The notes under the pieces are model-generated. The model saw nothing but the letters and a program-made list of their open reading frames with translations, was not told the DNA's origin and did no database searches. A stretch of 64,000 nt of DNA from Vibrio mytili. GTDB lineage: Bacteria; Pseudomonadota; Gammaproteobacteria; Enterobacterales; Vibrionaceae. The stretch covers positions 1-64,000 of the forward strand of contig NZ_JXOK01000024.1 in the NCBI RefSeq assembly GCF_000830505.1, read 5' to 3'. The first letter of the stretch is position 1. Each line of letters starts with the position of its first letter. Made by a program: the position numbers and the translations under genes. Shown here piece by piece: positions 48,982 to 58,897 of this stretch.

Positions 48982-50034
48982 CTATGCCGTTTTCTTTTTA
49001 ATGAACATTGAGTCACCATAGGAAAAGAATCGGTATCGATTCTCTACCGCGTGCTTGTATGCATTCATGGTGTTCTCGTACCCTGCAAACGCACTCACCA
49101 ACATGATCAAAGTAGATTCAGGTAAGTGGAAATTAGTAATGAGACAATCTACCAGTTGGTACTCGTATCCAGGGTAAATGAAAATTTCAGTATCGCCGAA
49201 GAAAGGAACCAGTTCAGTCCCTTTTTTTACTGCATCTTGCGCTGCACTTTCTAACGAGCGAACCGACGTGGTGCCAACCGCTATGATGCGACCACCGCGT
49301 GCTTTGGTCGCCTTGATCGCCTCGACGACTTCCGCCGGCACTTCCACATACTCGGCATGCATATGGTGATCATTAATATTTTCCACTTTGACTGGCTGGA
49401 ATGTTCCTGCCCCCACGTGCAACGTAACATAAGCAAACTCAACACCTTTTGCTTTGATCTTGTCTAATAGAACGTCATCAAAGTGTAAACCCGCGGTTGG
49501 TGCTGCAACGGCTCCTGGTTTTTGATTATAAACGGTTTGGTAGCGTTCTTTATCCGTCTCTTCATCTGGTCGATCGATGTAAGGAGGAAGTGGCATATGA
49601 CCAATTTCTTCTAAAATCTCGAGTACCGTTTTATCGGAATGAAATTTCAGCTCAAACAATGCGTCATGACGTGCCACCATTTCTGCCGAATACTCATCGT
49701 TCTCGCCTACAAAAATCGTAGTGCCCGGCTTGGGTGATTTAGAACAGCGAACGTGCGCTAAGATGCTCTGTTCATCTTGCATTCGCTCCACCAGCACTTC
49801 AAGTTTACCGCCAGACTCTTTACGACCGAATAAACGAGCAGGAATCACACGGGTATTATTGAAAACCACTAAGTCACCCGGTTGAACTTGGTCGAGCACA
49901 TCGGTAAATACGCCATCAACGAGTTCGCCAGTATTACCGTCCATTTGCAACAGGCGGCTAGCGGTGCGCTCTGGCTGAGGGTAACGGGCGATAAGTTCAT
50001 CTGGGAGGTCGAAATGAAAATCTGATACTTGCAT
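48982..50034 (-). CDS. queA: S-adenosylmethionine:tRNA ribosyltransferase-isomerase
   Basis: A 350-residue enzyme that adds the cyclopentene ring precursor from SAM to preQ1-tRNA, the step after Tgt. The N-terminal [27 protein letters not shown] (about 175-186), HVGAGTF and [17 protein letters not shown] are diagnostic. It lies 160 bp upstream of tgt on the same strand. Confidence 0.97.
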   Translation of the reverse strand: MQVSDFHFDLPDELIARYPQPERTASRLLQMDGNTGELVDGVFTDVLDQVQPGDLVVFNNTRVIPARLFGRKESGGKLEVLVERMQDEQSILAHVRCSKSPKPGTTIFVGENDEYSAEMVARHDALFELKFHSDKTVLEILEEIGHMPLPPYIDRPDEETDKERYQTVYNQKPGAVAAPTAGLHFDDVLLDKIKAKGVEFAYVTLHVGAGTFQPVKVENINDHHMHAEYVEVPAEVVEAIKATKARGGRIIAVGTTSVRSLESAAQDAVKKGTELVPFFGDTEIFIYPGYEYQLVDCLITNFHLPESTLIMLVSAFAGYENTMNAYKHAVENRYRFFSYGDSMFIKKKTA

Positions 50035-50331
50035 GCTACTGATCTTTTTAATTGGTCAAATCACGTCATTAAAGACGATAAGGTTGCGACGCGTTTTTCG
50101 CGGCAGACTAGTATACCCAAATCCCCCAGAGATGCTAGGTTGGCAGAAGGGATTCGCTATCAAAGGCAAGTATGAGTGAGAGAAACTCACAAAGGAGAAA
50201 ACCTCACGATTACCTTGCATAAGGAAGCAATCAGCAACAAAAGTGAGGTTCGCTGCTAGCGTGACGATTACTGGCAGTCAACAGAGCAGTGAAAAGGCAT
50301 TTCACTGCTCTTGAGTCAATTTTTTTCAGAA

Positions 50332-51480
50332 TTAAGCCTCACGCCTACGCCACCACATCAAAGGAACCAGTAACGACAACCACCATAAACTAACACTCCC
50401 TCCTTCATCGCGGGACTCTCTGAAATTACAGTTATTGGTGGCAATACCGTCATGACATTCTTGGCTTCCCTCTTCACTGCTGTCTGTAATGAAATTTGGC
50501 GCGATGATATAGCGGCTTGGTGGAGCATCCGCCGTAATGTAGTCCTGCACCCAGTCATAGTAGTGACTGACTTTGGTATAAAAACTCGGAATCGTTAGTG
50601 AACCACAAGTAGGCAGAATTAATGGCGCGCCACTCACAATACCGATTTGCTTACCCGTTGCAATATCGACAAGGGGCCCGCCACTGTCACCTTTACATGC
50701 AGAGTTGCCGTATTGAGTACTGCTGCTGTCTTCGAGCAAAGCATTAAACGTCGGCAAAGTGCAAATTTTTGTCCTATTATCACGCGAGTTAATGGCCCCT
50801 GGAAAGCTATTGCCAATTTCCAGACGCTCATAACATTTATCAATCGGTAAAAAACCGATAGATGTCGTTTGTAAGGTGGAAGCGGCGTCGCCAGCCAGTG
50901 GCGTGGTCGCTCCCCAACCAAATACTTGTACGTTTTCAATCCGCTGATTGGTGTCATAGTTATCATTCCAATCCATTGCAAGCCGAGCTTCAATGTCAAA
51001 CATATCCTCCTTAGTGGCCAGTTGTGCGAGGTTGACATTTTCGACTGGTCGAGTTAAGTACAACAGAGCAATGTCGTTATCCAAGGCGGTTTGGATTGGT
51101 TTGATGTCTCCATCACCGTTTATGTCGGCTTTTGCAATACGGGTATAGCTAGGATGCACCACCACATGAGAGACCGAATAGTAATTATCAATCGTGGTAT
51201 TGTTGAGATCATGCACTCTTGCTGTAATGGCAAGCTCTCCTGGCGGTGTCACGTAATAACTGGCTTCGTTCGCTCCCTCTCCCATCACCACACAGTGTGC
51301 AGCGGTCATCACCCATTGGTCTGTCACCATTGTACCGCCACAGATTGGGAATTCAGCCATATTGCTGGCTCGAATGGCCACTCGATCAACCGGGTTCGTT
51401 TCCTCAGTGCCCAATACAATGGCATGCGCTGAGTGAACGAAAAGTGCCATAGTGGTCATTGCTAGTCGTTTTTTGTACAT
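50332..51480 (-). CDS. Secreted trypsin-fold serine protease with GlyGly-CTERM
   Basis: A 382-residue S1 protease. The signal peptide (MYKKRLAMTTMALFVHSAHA) is followed by a catalytic domain with His62 (TAAHC), Asp136 (DNDIALL) and Ser266 (GDSGGPL). The position six residues before the catalytic Ser is Ser260, not Asp, so S1 specificity should be chymotrypsin- or elastase-like rather than tryptic. A DINGDGDI loop (119-126) resembles a calcium-binding loop. The end (GGSVSLWWLSLLVPLMWWRRREA) is a GlyGly-CTERM signal: Gly-Gly, a hydrophobic helix and an Arg cluster, the tag processed by rhombosortase on type II-secreted vibrio proteases such as VesB. ATG 51480 was chosen for the signal peptide; the frame is open to 51543. 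It stands alone. Confidence 0.88.
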   Translation of the reverse strand: MYKKRLAMTTMALFVHSAHAIVLGTEETNPVDRVAIRASNMAEFPICGGTMVTDQWVMTAAHCVVMGEGANEASYYVTPPGELAITARVHDLNNTTIDNYYSVSHVVVHPSYTRIAKADINGDGDIKPIQTALDNDIALLYLTRPVENVNLAQLATKEDMFDIEARLAMDWNDNYDTNQRIENVQVFGWGATTPLAGDAASTLQTTSIGFLPIDKCYERLEIGNSFPGAINSRDNRTKICTLPTFNALLEDSSSTQYGNSACKGDSGGPLVDIATGKQIGIVSGAPLILPTCGSLTIPSFYTKVSHYYDWVQDYITADAPPSRYIIAPNFITDSSEEGSQECHDGIATNNCNFRESRDEGGSVSLWWLSLLVPLMWWRRREA

Positions 51481-51796
51481 AATCGTCTTCAATTTGCTAA
51501 GCCTAGACCTATTTTCCTTGAGAGACGAAAATTGGAACATCAAGCAAATAAAAATGTGCGATTCAATTCATTGGAATACATTTTGACCTCACCCACTATC
51601 AACTAAAAATGCCAACTCCCTCGCACCAATTCACCCGCAACATTACTAATAAAAACATAAATAAAGCCCTCCTATTCAGCCGATTAAAGCTTCGAATTAG
51701 ATCACGTATTTTATTGATGAAAAACGGGTTAGTTCTCAGATATAGCGCTAAATATTTCCTATAGTTAAACAAAGGACAACACTGCTGGAGGTCCCT

Positions 51797-52255
51797 ATGA
51801 TCAAGGTTGAAGACATGATGACTCGCAATCCTCATACCTTATCCCGAACGCATACCTTGCGAGAGGCAAAAGCAATGATGGATGAACTCGATATTCGGCA
51901 TATTCCGGTTGTGGATACTCATCATCACTTGCAAGGTTTAGTCACTCAGCGTGATATTCTTGCCGCTCAAGAATCAAGCTTGCATCCAGATGAAGCAGAG
52001 CACTCTTTTACTCTCGACACCCCTCTGGAAAAAATGATGCACACCAACATCATGACCGCAGAGCCGCGTGCAGGTTTAAAAGAAAGTGCGGTTTACATGC
52101 AAAAGCACAAAGTGGGTTGTTTACCCATCGTAAGTAATAATCATTTGGTGGGCATTATTACCGACAGTGACTTCGTAACGATCGCGATTAACTTGTTGGA
52201 ACTGCAAGAAGAAGTAGAACCAGAAGAAATTGAACCAGACGAAGAAACGCTATGA
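51797..52255 (+). CDS. Two-CBS-domain protein
   Basis: A 152-residue soluble protein made of a CBS pair: VEDMMTRNPHTL...IPVVDTHHHLQGLVTQRDIL and MHTNIMTAEPRAGLKESAVYMQKHKVGCLPIVSNNHLVGIITDSDFV. It ends in an acidic tail (EEVEPEEIEPDEETL). CBS pairs bind adenosyl nucleotides and act as energy or redox sensors, but the partner of this one is unknown. ATG 51797 follows GGAGGTCC, a strong ribosome-binding site. Convergent with aceA. Confidence 0.88.
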   Translation: MIKVEDMMTRNPHTLSRTHTLREAKAMMDELDIRHIPVVDTHHHLQGLVTQRDILAAQESSLHPDEAEHSFTLDTPLEKMMHTNIMTAEPRAGLKESAVYMQKHKVGCLPIVSNNHLVGIITDSDFVTIAINLLELQEEVEPEEIEPDEETL

Positions 52256-52338
52256 CCCGTAGGTGAGAAAAGTGATGTGCAAACGTGGCATACAATTACA
52301 GCACGTGATCTCAACAATACGTCACAAGCAAAAAAAAA

Positions 52339-52358
52339 GAGCGGCAATCCTGCCGCTC
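52339..52358 (-). terminator. aceA terminator
   Basis: A perfect stem GAGCGGCA / TGCCGCTC with loop ATCC is followed on the minus strand by a run of nine T. It closes the aceBA unit and lies between the convergent CBS gene and aceA. Confidence 0.9.
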
Positions 52359-52411
52359 AAAAAGCCATTACTGACGTGGTTAAGAGTAATTATTTAAACT
52401 AAGCACTATTT

Positions 52412-53722
52412 TTAAAATTGGTCTTCTTCTGTCGAGCCGGTCAACGCAGTTACCGATGATTGCCCACCTTGAATGGTGTTGGTCATTCTGTCGAAGTAAC
52501 CGGTACCTACCTCTTGTTGGTGAGCAACAAAGGTGTAACCTTTTTCTGCCGCTTGGAACTCTGGGCGCTGTACCTTCTCAACATAGTGACGCATGCCTTC
52601 ACCTTGAGCATAAGCATGTGCCAACTCAAACATGTTGAACCACATGTTATGGATACCCGCTAGCGTAATAAACTGGTACTTGTAGCCCATGTCCGCGAGT
52701 TCTTGCTGGAACTTAGCAATGGTTTCTGCATCCAGGTTTTTCTCCCAGTTAAATGATGGCGAACAGTTATAAGCGAGCAATTGGTCTGGATATTCTGCAT
52801 GAATAGCTTCAGCAAACTTACGTGCCTCTTCCAAGCACGGTGTTGCCGTTTCACACCAGATCAAATCCGCGTATGGTGCATAAGCAAGACCACGAGAAAT
52901 CGCTTGGTCGATCCCTGCTCTCACTCGGTAGAAACCTTCTGCCGTGCGCTCGCCTTCGATGAAGTCTTTATCGTATGGGTCACAATCTGACGTCAACAGA
53001 TCTGCCGCGTTAGCATCGGTACGAGCGATAACCAAGGTCGTCGTTCCTGCAACATCAGCTGCCAAACGCGCCGCGACCAACTTTTGTACCGCTTCTTGAG
53101 TCGGAACCAATACTTTCCCGCCCATGTGTCCACATTTCTTAACCGATGCGAGTTGGTCCTCAAAGTGAACGCCCGCCGCCCCCGCTTCGATCATCGACTT
53201 CATCAGTTCATATGCATTCAATACACCACCGAACCCTGCTTCGGCATCCGCTACGATTGGTAAGAAGTAATCAATCGCACCTTCATCTTGTGGCGATTTC
53301 CCGCCCGCCCATTGGATTTGATCCGCGCGGCGGAAAGAGTTATTGATACGCTTAACCACAGAAGGAACGGAATCAACAGGGTAAAGCGATTGATCTGGAT
53401 ACATAGTAGATGCAGTGTTGTTATCCGCAGCCACTTGCCAGCCCGATAGATAAATAGCTTCGATACCCGCTTTGGCTTGTTGCACAGCCTGGCCACCTGT
53501 CAGCGCGCCCAGACAGTTAACGTAGCCTTTTTTCGCACTCCCATTCACCAGGTCCCACAACTTATCAGCACCACGTTGTGCAATTGTATTCGCAGGCACC
53601 ATTGAACCACGCAGTTCTACCACTTCTTCCGCTGTGTAAGTGCGTTTAACATTTTTCCAGCGAGGATTTGTTGCCCAGTCTTTTTCCAGAGCTTCGATTT
53701 GTTGGCGGCGAGTTAATGTCAT
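52412..53722 (-). CDS. aceA: Isocitrate lyase
   Basis: A 436-residue enzyme splitting isocitrate to succinate and glyoxylate in the glyoxylate shunt. The signature [11 protein letters not shown] (about 193-203) holds the catalytic Cys, and YCSPSFNW-type [10 protein letters not shown] follows near 320. ATG 53722 ([16 protein letters not shown]) is preferred to the frame start at 53749. It lies 140 bp downstream of aceB and is co-directional. Confidence 0.96.
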   Translation of the reverse strand: MTLTRRQQIEALEKDWATNPRWKNVKRTYTAEEVVELRGSMVPANTIAQRGADKLWDLVNGSAKKGYVNCLGALTGGQAVQQAKAGIEAIYLSGWQVAADNNTASTMYPDQSLYPVDSVPSVVKRINNSFRRADQIQWAGGKSPQDEGAIDYFLPIVADAEAGFGGVLNAYELMKSMIEAGAAGVHFEDQLASVKKCGHMGGKVLVPTQEAVQKLVAARLAADVAGTTTLVIARTDANAADLLTSDCDPYDKDFIEGERTAEGFYRVRAGIDQAISRGLAYAPYADLIWCETATPCLEEARKFAEAIHAEYPDQLLAYNCSPSFNWEKNLDAETIAKFQQELADMGYKYQFITLAGIHNMWFNMFELAHAYAQGEGMRHYVEKVQRPEFQAAEKGYTFVAHQQEVGTGYFDRMTNTIQGGQSSVTALTGSTEEDQF

Positions 53723-53862
53723 TGGTCTATCCCTCTTTATTATTTGCACTCATTACTGGTGCGTTGAGTTTCCGTCTTGAGGTAGTACATCCCTATCTAC
53801 CTTTAAGCCTTCACGTTATTGGTTTTGTATTCTTAATCTTGCTTATCTGAATCTCGGTTGTA

Positions 53863-55496
53863 CTAATCTAAGTAGTCATATCCAGGTACGGTTAAAAAGT
53901 TCGTCAGTTCATCACTGGTTGTAAGCTCGGCCATCAATTGTGCGGCTTCGTCAAAACGCCCCGCTTGATAGCGCGCTTCGCCGATTTCTCGTTTCACAAC
54001 GTCCACCTCTTCTTTTAAGTAAGTTTCAAACAGCGCTTTTGTGACGGTTTCACCGTTATCTAGCGATTTACCATGCTGAATCCATTGCCAGATTGACGCG
54101 CGTGAAATCTCAGCCGTGGCGGCATCTTCCATCAAGCCGTAAATTGGCACACAGCCATTTCCAGAAATCCACGCTTCGATATACTGCAAAGCAACGCGAA
54201 TGTTATGTCGCATCCCTTCTTCTGTTCTTTCACCTTCACAGGGTTCGAGTAGCTCAGCGGCGGTAATAGGTGCGTCTTGTGCACGGCTCACATCAAGCTG
54301 GTTCGAACGCTCCCCCAGAATGGAGCTGAACACTTCCATGGCGGTATCTGCTAAACCCGGGTGTGCAACCCAAGTACCATCGTGACCATTGTTGGCTTCT
54401 AACGATTTATCATTGTGAATTTTGTCTAGCACTTTCTGGTTTTCTACTGGATCCTTAGCGGGGATGAATGCGGCCATGCCTCCCATCGCAAACGCACCAC
54501 GCTTATGCAGGTACGTACCAGTAATCGTGAGTACGCATTTAAGAACGGCTTATCCATCGTGACGACTTGGCGGTCTGGCAATACTCGGTCTGGGTGGTTT
54601 TTCAAGGTTTTGATGTAGCTAAAGATGTAATCCCAACGGCCACAGTTCAGCCCGACAATATGCTCTTTCAGTGAAAACAGAATCTCATCCATCTCAAAGA
54701 CCGCTGGTAATGTTTCGATCAACACCGTCGCTTTAATCGTCCCGGTATCCAGACCAAAATATTGCTCAGTAAAATGGAATACATCACTCCACCATTTTGC
54801 TTCGTGATGAGACTGCAGCTTAGGAATATAAAAATAAGGTCCGCTGCCTTTTTGAAGTAGTGCTTTGTAGTTATTGAAGAAATACAGAGCAAAATCGAAC
54901 AGTGCACCTGGAATAATCTGACCGTGCCACGTGACGTGTTTTTCTTTTAAATGAAGACCGCGAACACGACAAATCAACACCGCTGGATCATCAACCAACT
55001 GGTAATGCTTACCATTGTTAGGATTGGTATAGCTGATGGTGCCATTGATTGCATCACGCAAGTTAACCTGACCGTCAAGAACCTTGCTCCAAGCGGGAGA
55101 CATAGAATCCTCAAAATCAGCCATGAACACTTTTACATTTGCATTCAGTGCGTTAATTACCATTTTCCTGTCGGTAGGGCCCGTAATTTCCACTCGACGA
55201 TCTTGCAGATCTTGTGGAATCCCCAAAATCTTCCAACTGCCTTCACGGATGTCCTGAGTTTCAGTAAGAAAGTCTGGTAACTCTCCCGCATCAATTCGTG
55301 TTTGTTTCTCTTCTCGTGCTTGCAGTAATTGATCAACGCGTTCGGCAAAATTTTCGCACAATAGAGATAAAAAGGTTTGGGCTTCTAAAGGGAAAATAGC
55401 TTGATGTTCAGGAGCAATAACTCCCGTTACCTCAAGCTGGCCTTGGGTCTGCATCGATGGTTGTGGTTTATTCTCTGTATCTGCAAGCATAATCAT
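53863..55496 (-). pseudogene. aceB: Malate synthase A, interrupted by a 1-base deletion
   Basis: AceB condenses glyoxylate with acetyl-CoA to malate, completing the glyoxylate shunt with AceA. The 5' part (MIMLADTENKP onward, with the family segments IFPLEAQTFLSLL, FMADFEDSMSPAW and HWGRWDY-type LNCGRWDYIFSYIK) runs to SRLLVRTC and then leaves frame. The continuation HKRGAFAMGGMAAFIPAKDP is in the next frame. One missing C (TGCATAAG for TGCCATAAG, plus strand near 54507) explains it. The repaired protein has 544 residues, the usual length. A consensus error is the simplest explanation; if real, the shunt would be lost. Confidence 0.93.
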
Positions 55497-56094
55497 TCAT
55501 CCTTAATGTGCTTTAACATTCTAATCGGCCTACGAAAAGCTACATTTGTAATTTATGAACAACAAAATACATCCTTAAATTTGCGTTCGATTGGTGTGGC
55601 CATGTCTATACATTGCGTAAACTTGAGTTCTTTTTCAATCTAGACATAAGTCTTATCGGCCTTTAAATAAGCTATACCAACAATGAATTAAGCGAAACCC
55701 CCTAAAGCGACAAACCCGGAAATTCAAAGTTTTATTCGGCTGAGTAAATTGACATATTCACAAGCCTATTTTTGCATCTAATTACGTAATTAAATTACAT
55801 TAATTTTTTGATATCTTGAGCATTTAAAACGCACGTATAAATATAAACCGAAGTGAAGACGCCTTACTGTAGCAAGGGCTAGAGCAATATATTCAAACAG
55901 AGCTTAAACAAAGGAAGGCATAAGATGTGTAAAATTAACATTGTGAAATTTCACTATTTTATGAAAGCTTCATGACAGTAGAGCTGTAAAATTTTACAAG
56001 TTAAATATTACCAGCAGGATAAAAAACCAAAAAACGCACCATTTATAGTGCGTTAATAGGTAAGATTGCGGTTAATGGAAGCTAAGACTAATAG
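55497..56094. other. aceB upstream region with a 14-bp palindrome
   Basis: About 600 bp with no supported gene. It holds the oxyR2 terminator at its right end and the aceBA promoter region at its left. A perfect palindrome TAATTACGTAATTA lies at 55779-55792, about 290 bp before the aceB start, followed by the related AATTACATTAATT. The regulator is unidentified. Confidence 0.5.
56033..56054 (-). terminator. oxyR2 terminator
   Basis: A stem AACGCAC / GTGCGTT with an 8-base loop is followed on the minus strand by TTTTTGGTTTTTT. It lies 40 bp after the LysR gene stop. Confidence 0.82.
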
Positions 56095-57000
56095 CTAAAG
56101 CAGCTCTGAAACAACATCTGCGAGTTGGATAAATGTATCAGTTCTTGAAGAGCTAGGACGCCAAACCAAGCCTATTTCTCGATAAGCTTGGGTGCCCGGG
56201 GGATCTAAAACGACTAAATTTTGATTATGCAAAAGCCCGTGATCTATTGCCATTTGTGGAATGAATGTGGTGCCCAAACCATTCGCAACCATCTGTACCA
56301 ACGTATGTAAGCTCGTCGCAGTAAATGGATTGATTTTTTCCTTATCCGTTAATTTACACGCCGATACCGCGTGTTCTGTTAAGCAATGTTCTTTCTCTAA
56401 TAGAAACACGGATTCGTCAGGCAAATCAGCGTAACGAATAGGTACTGGCACCGATTGAGCTTGATTAGCACTAATGACCATCCGAAATGGATCCTTACCT
56501 ACCACTCGGCTCTCCATACCATCAATTTCGACTGGCAAAGCTAAAATGAGCACATCCAGCTCACCGTGTCTAAGGGCTTGAAGCAGGTTTGTCGTCGTGT
56601 CTTCTCTTAATAAAAGATTCAGCTGTGGGAATCGGTAGTTCACCTCTTGCACCAAATCACACAGTAAAAAAGGGGCAATCGTTGGTATGCATCCGACTTT
56701 TAATTGACCTTGCATCTCACCACCTTGGCATAGACGGCCAAGTTCAACCAAGTCTTGCCCTTTTGCAAGTAACTCTCTACCGCGCTTTACGACCATCTCT
56801 CCAGTTTGAGTAAACACCAGAGGACTTTTCTTATCTTTTTTTTCATAAAGAGGGCAACCAATCAAATCTTCTAGGTTTTGAATGCCTTTACTCAAGGTTG
56901 ACTGACTCACAAAACAGCGTACCGCAGCATCACTAAAATGTCGTGTTTCATGCAGGGTTACCAAATAATGCAATTGTTTTAAACTAGGCCATTTATTCAT
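56095..57000 (-). CDS. oxyR2: Peroxide-sensing LysR regulator OxyR2
   Basis: A 301-residue LysR regulator of the OxyR branch. The winged helix covers about 4-65, and the sensing cysteines are C206 and C215 in EHCLTEHAVSAC. Glu204 replaces the Gly normally found two residues before the peroxidatic Cys. This is the feature of V. vulnificus OxyR2, where it makes the sensor unusually sensitive to hydrogen peroxide. ATG 57000 (MNKWPSLKQL) gives the same residue numbering as that protein. The gene is divergent from the peroxiredoxin gene, its known target in vibrios. Confidence 0.88.
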   Translation of the reverse strand: MNKWPSLKQLHYLVTLHETRHFSDAAVRCFVSQSTLSKGIQNLEDLIGCPLYEKKDKKSPLVFTQTGEMVVKRGRELLAKGQDLVELGRLCQGGEMQGQLKVGCIPTIAPFLLCDLVQEVNYRFPQLNLLLREDTTTNLLQALRHGELDVLILALPVEIDGMESRVVGKDPFRMVISANQAQSVPVPIRYADLPDESVFLLEKEHCLTEHAVSACKLTDKEKINPFTATSLHTLVQMVANGLGTTFIPQMAIDHGLLHNQNLVVLDPPGTQAYREIGLVWRPSSSRTDTFIQLADVVSELL

Positions 57001-57055
57001 AGTTTTATCAATACTTATCACTAATCCAGTGATCGAGTTAAGAGTTTTTCAATTA

Positions 57056-57101
57056 TCGCTTTTTTCGATTAACTCAATCTATTTATTTCGCTTTTTTCAA
57101 T
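57056..57101 (+). promoter_or_regulatory. 32-bp-spaced repeat in the oxyR2/prx2 promoter region
   Basis: TCGCTTTTTTC occurs at 57056-57066 and 57088-57098, exactly 32 bp (three helical turns) apart. The second copy overlaps the -35 position of a probable prx2 promoter whose -10 is TATAGT at 57116-57121. Same-face spacing suits a LysR tetramer, so OxyR2 binding is a reasonable guess; the repeat does not closely resemble the E. coli OxyR motif. Confidence 0.45.
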
Positions 57102-57199
57102 ACTACAATCTGTACTATAGTTTGTCTCGTACAAACACGGACTGAGCCGATTTAACAACATTCGGTTCGGAACTAACCATACTTTTTAGGAGCAAAAAA

Positions 57200-57811
57200 A
57201 TGGTACTAGTAGGTCGTCAAGCCCCTGATTTTACTGCTGCAGCTGTTCTTGGTAACGGTGAAATCGTTGAAAACTTCAACTTTGCAGAATTCACCAAAGG
57301 TAAAAAAGCCGTTGTGTTCTTCTACCCACTAGATTTCACTTTCGTTTGCCCATCTGAGCTAATCGCATTTGACAACCGTCTTGCTGATTTCCAAGCTAAA
57401 GGCGTTGAAGTGATCGGTGTTTCTATCGATTCTCAATTCTCTCACAACGCATGGCGTAACACTGCTATCGAAGATGGCGGTATCGGTCAAGTTAAGTACC
57501 CGCTAGTTGCAGACGTTAAGCACGAAATTTGTAAGGCTTACGACGTTGAGCACCCAGAAGCAGGTGTTGCTTTCCGCGGTTCTTTCCTAATCGACGAAGA
57601 AGGCACTGTTCGCCACCAAGTAGTAAACGACCTACCTCTAGGCCGTAATATCGACGAAATGCTACGTATGGTTGACGCACTTAACTTCCACCAGAAGCAC
57701 GGTGAAGTATGTCCTGCACAATGGGAAGAAGGTAAAGCAGGTATGGAAGCATCTCCAAAAGGCGTTGCAGCATTCCTATCTGAGTTCTCAGCAGACCTAG
57801 GCAAAAAATAA
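57200..57811 (+). CDS. prx2: 2-Cys peroxiredoxin (AhpC/Prx2 type)
   Basis: A 203-residue typical 2-Cys peroxiredoxin that reduces hydrogen peroxide and organic peroxides. The peroxidatic Cys is in DFTFVCPSE (about C52) and the resolving Cys in GEVCPAQW (about C171). ATG 57200 follows TTTTTAGGAGC. Codon usage is strongly biased, as in highly expressed genes. It is paired with divergent oxyR2. The symbol follows vibrio usage; ahpC is also used. Confidence 0.92.
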   Translation: MVLVGRQAPDFTAAAVLGNGEIVENFNFAEFTKGKKAVVFFYPLDFTFVCPSELIAFDNRLADFQAKGVEVIGVSIDSQFSHNAWRNTAIEDGGIGQVKYPLVADVKHEICKAYDVEHPEAGVAFRGSFLIDEEGTVRHQVVNDLPLGRNIDEMLRMVDALNFHQKHGEVCPAQWEEGKAGMEASPKGVAAFLSEFSADLGKK

Positions 57812-57920
57812 TAGACCCTTCGCCCAAGCTCAACGGGTGAATTGGTTGGATGGATATAAAAAGCAAAAAGCTATATGCAGTAAACTGCAAACGCCAATCA
57901 GTCTAAGTAAAGTCTAATCA

Positions 57921-57946
57921 AAGCCCAGAGTGATTACTCTGGGCTT
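57921..57946 (+). terminator. prx2 terminator
   Basis: A stem AAGCCCAGAG / CTCTGGGCTT with a 6-base loop is followed by TTTGTTTTTTT. It lies about 110 bp after the peroxiredoxin stop. Confidence 0.9.
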
Positions 57947-58085
57947 TTTGTTTTTTTCTTCCTCAAATACGGCAATCTAAAAGCGCAAACTTTACCTCTA
58001 TTTCTCCCCCTTTATGATACAGATTATCCCGCTTCGCCTTGATACACTCTGTAACCATCTCAATGAAAACTTGCAGGGTGACAAC

Positions 58086-58811
58086 GTGATTACGCAATTA
58101 GAAGTTTGTATCGATAATATCGAGTCCTTACATCATGCTATTACGGGAGGGGCGACTCGTATTGAACTCTGCTCATCTCTCTCACTAGGAGGACTCACGC
58201 CGAGCTACGGGTTTATGCGTCAAGCCGCCCGAGCATCCACTATTCCTATTTACGCGATGATTCGACCTCGCCAAGGCGACTTTTTGTACAGCGATGAGGA
58301 TATCGACGTGATGAGTGAAGATATCAAATCTGCCCATCGAGCAGGGCTAGATGGTGTCGTCTTTGGCGCACTAACTGAACAGGGTGAGGTCCATATACCT
58401 TACTGTACAAAGCTGTGTGAACTTGCTCAATCGTTGAATATGGGCACTACTTTTCATCGTGCTTTTGATCAGTGCTGCAATGTAGAAACAGCGCTGGAAC
58501 AAATCATTAATTTGGGTTGCGAGCGAGTACTGACCTCTGGTCTCGGAGCAACAGCCACAGAAGGCGCTGACGTTATCAAGTCATTAGTAGAGCAAGCCGG
58601 TAACCGTTTAGCAATCATGGCTGGCGCAGGTATTAATGCCAGCAATGTGCGTTCGTTGGTAGAGCAAACCGGCGTCCAAGAGGTTCATCTGTCCGGTAAG
58701 ACGACAAGGCCTAGCCACATGAGTTTTGTCGCGGAACACAGCAAAATGGGCTCGGCTGACGTAGACGACTTTATGATTCCCATAACAAGCTCTCAGGCGA
58801 TAGCAACGTAG
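58086..58811 (+). CDS. cutC: Copper homeostasis protein CutC
   Basis: A 241-residue TIM-barrel protein of the CutC family, linked to copper tolerance though its biochemical role is unsettled. LEVCIDNIESLHHAITGGATRIELC, SLGGLTPSYGFM and MIRPRQGDFLYS are diagnostic. GTG 58086 follows CAGGGTGACAAC and fits the family length; the frame is open to 58014. The next gene, ppk2, is 86 bp downstream. Confidence 0.92.
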   Translation: MITQLEVCIDNIESLHHAITGGATRIELCSSLSLGGLTPSYGFMRQAARASTIPIYAMIRPRQGDFLYSDEDIDVMSEDIKSAHRAGLDGVVFGALTEQGEVHIPYCTKLCELAQSLNMGTTFHRAFDQCCNVETALEQIINLGCERVLTSGLGATATEGADVIKSLVEQAGNRLAIMAGAGINASNVRSLVEQTGVQEVHLSGKTTRPSHMSFVAEHSKMGSADVDDFMIPITSSQAIAT

Positions 58812-58897
58812 TGAAGGCTCTCAGATAGAGATATTACTCTCCCGTCATTCGGTATTGATTGCTAAGATATTGATTATCGCTCAATGAGGAACGGATT

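Noticed and set aside
50283..50311. Hairpin AGAGCAGTGAAA/TTTCACTGCTCT as the protease terminator
   Set aside because: The stem is strong, but the minus-strand side has no T run, so it was not listed as a supported terminator; it might be an RNA 3' stabiliser.
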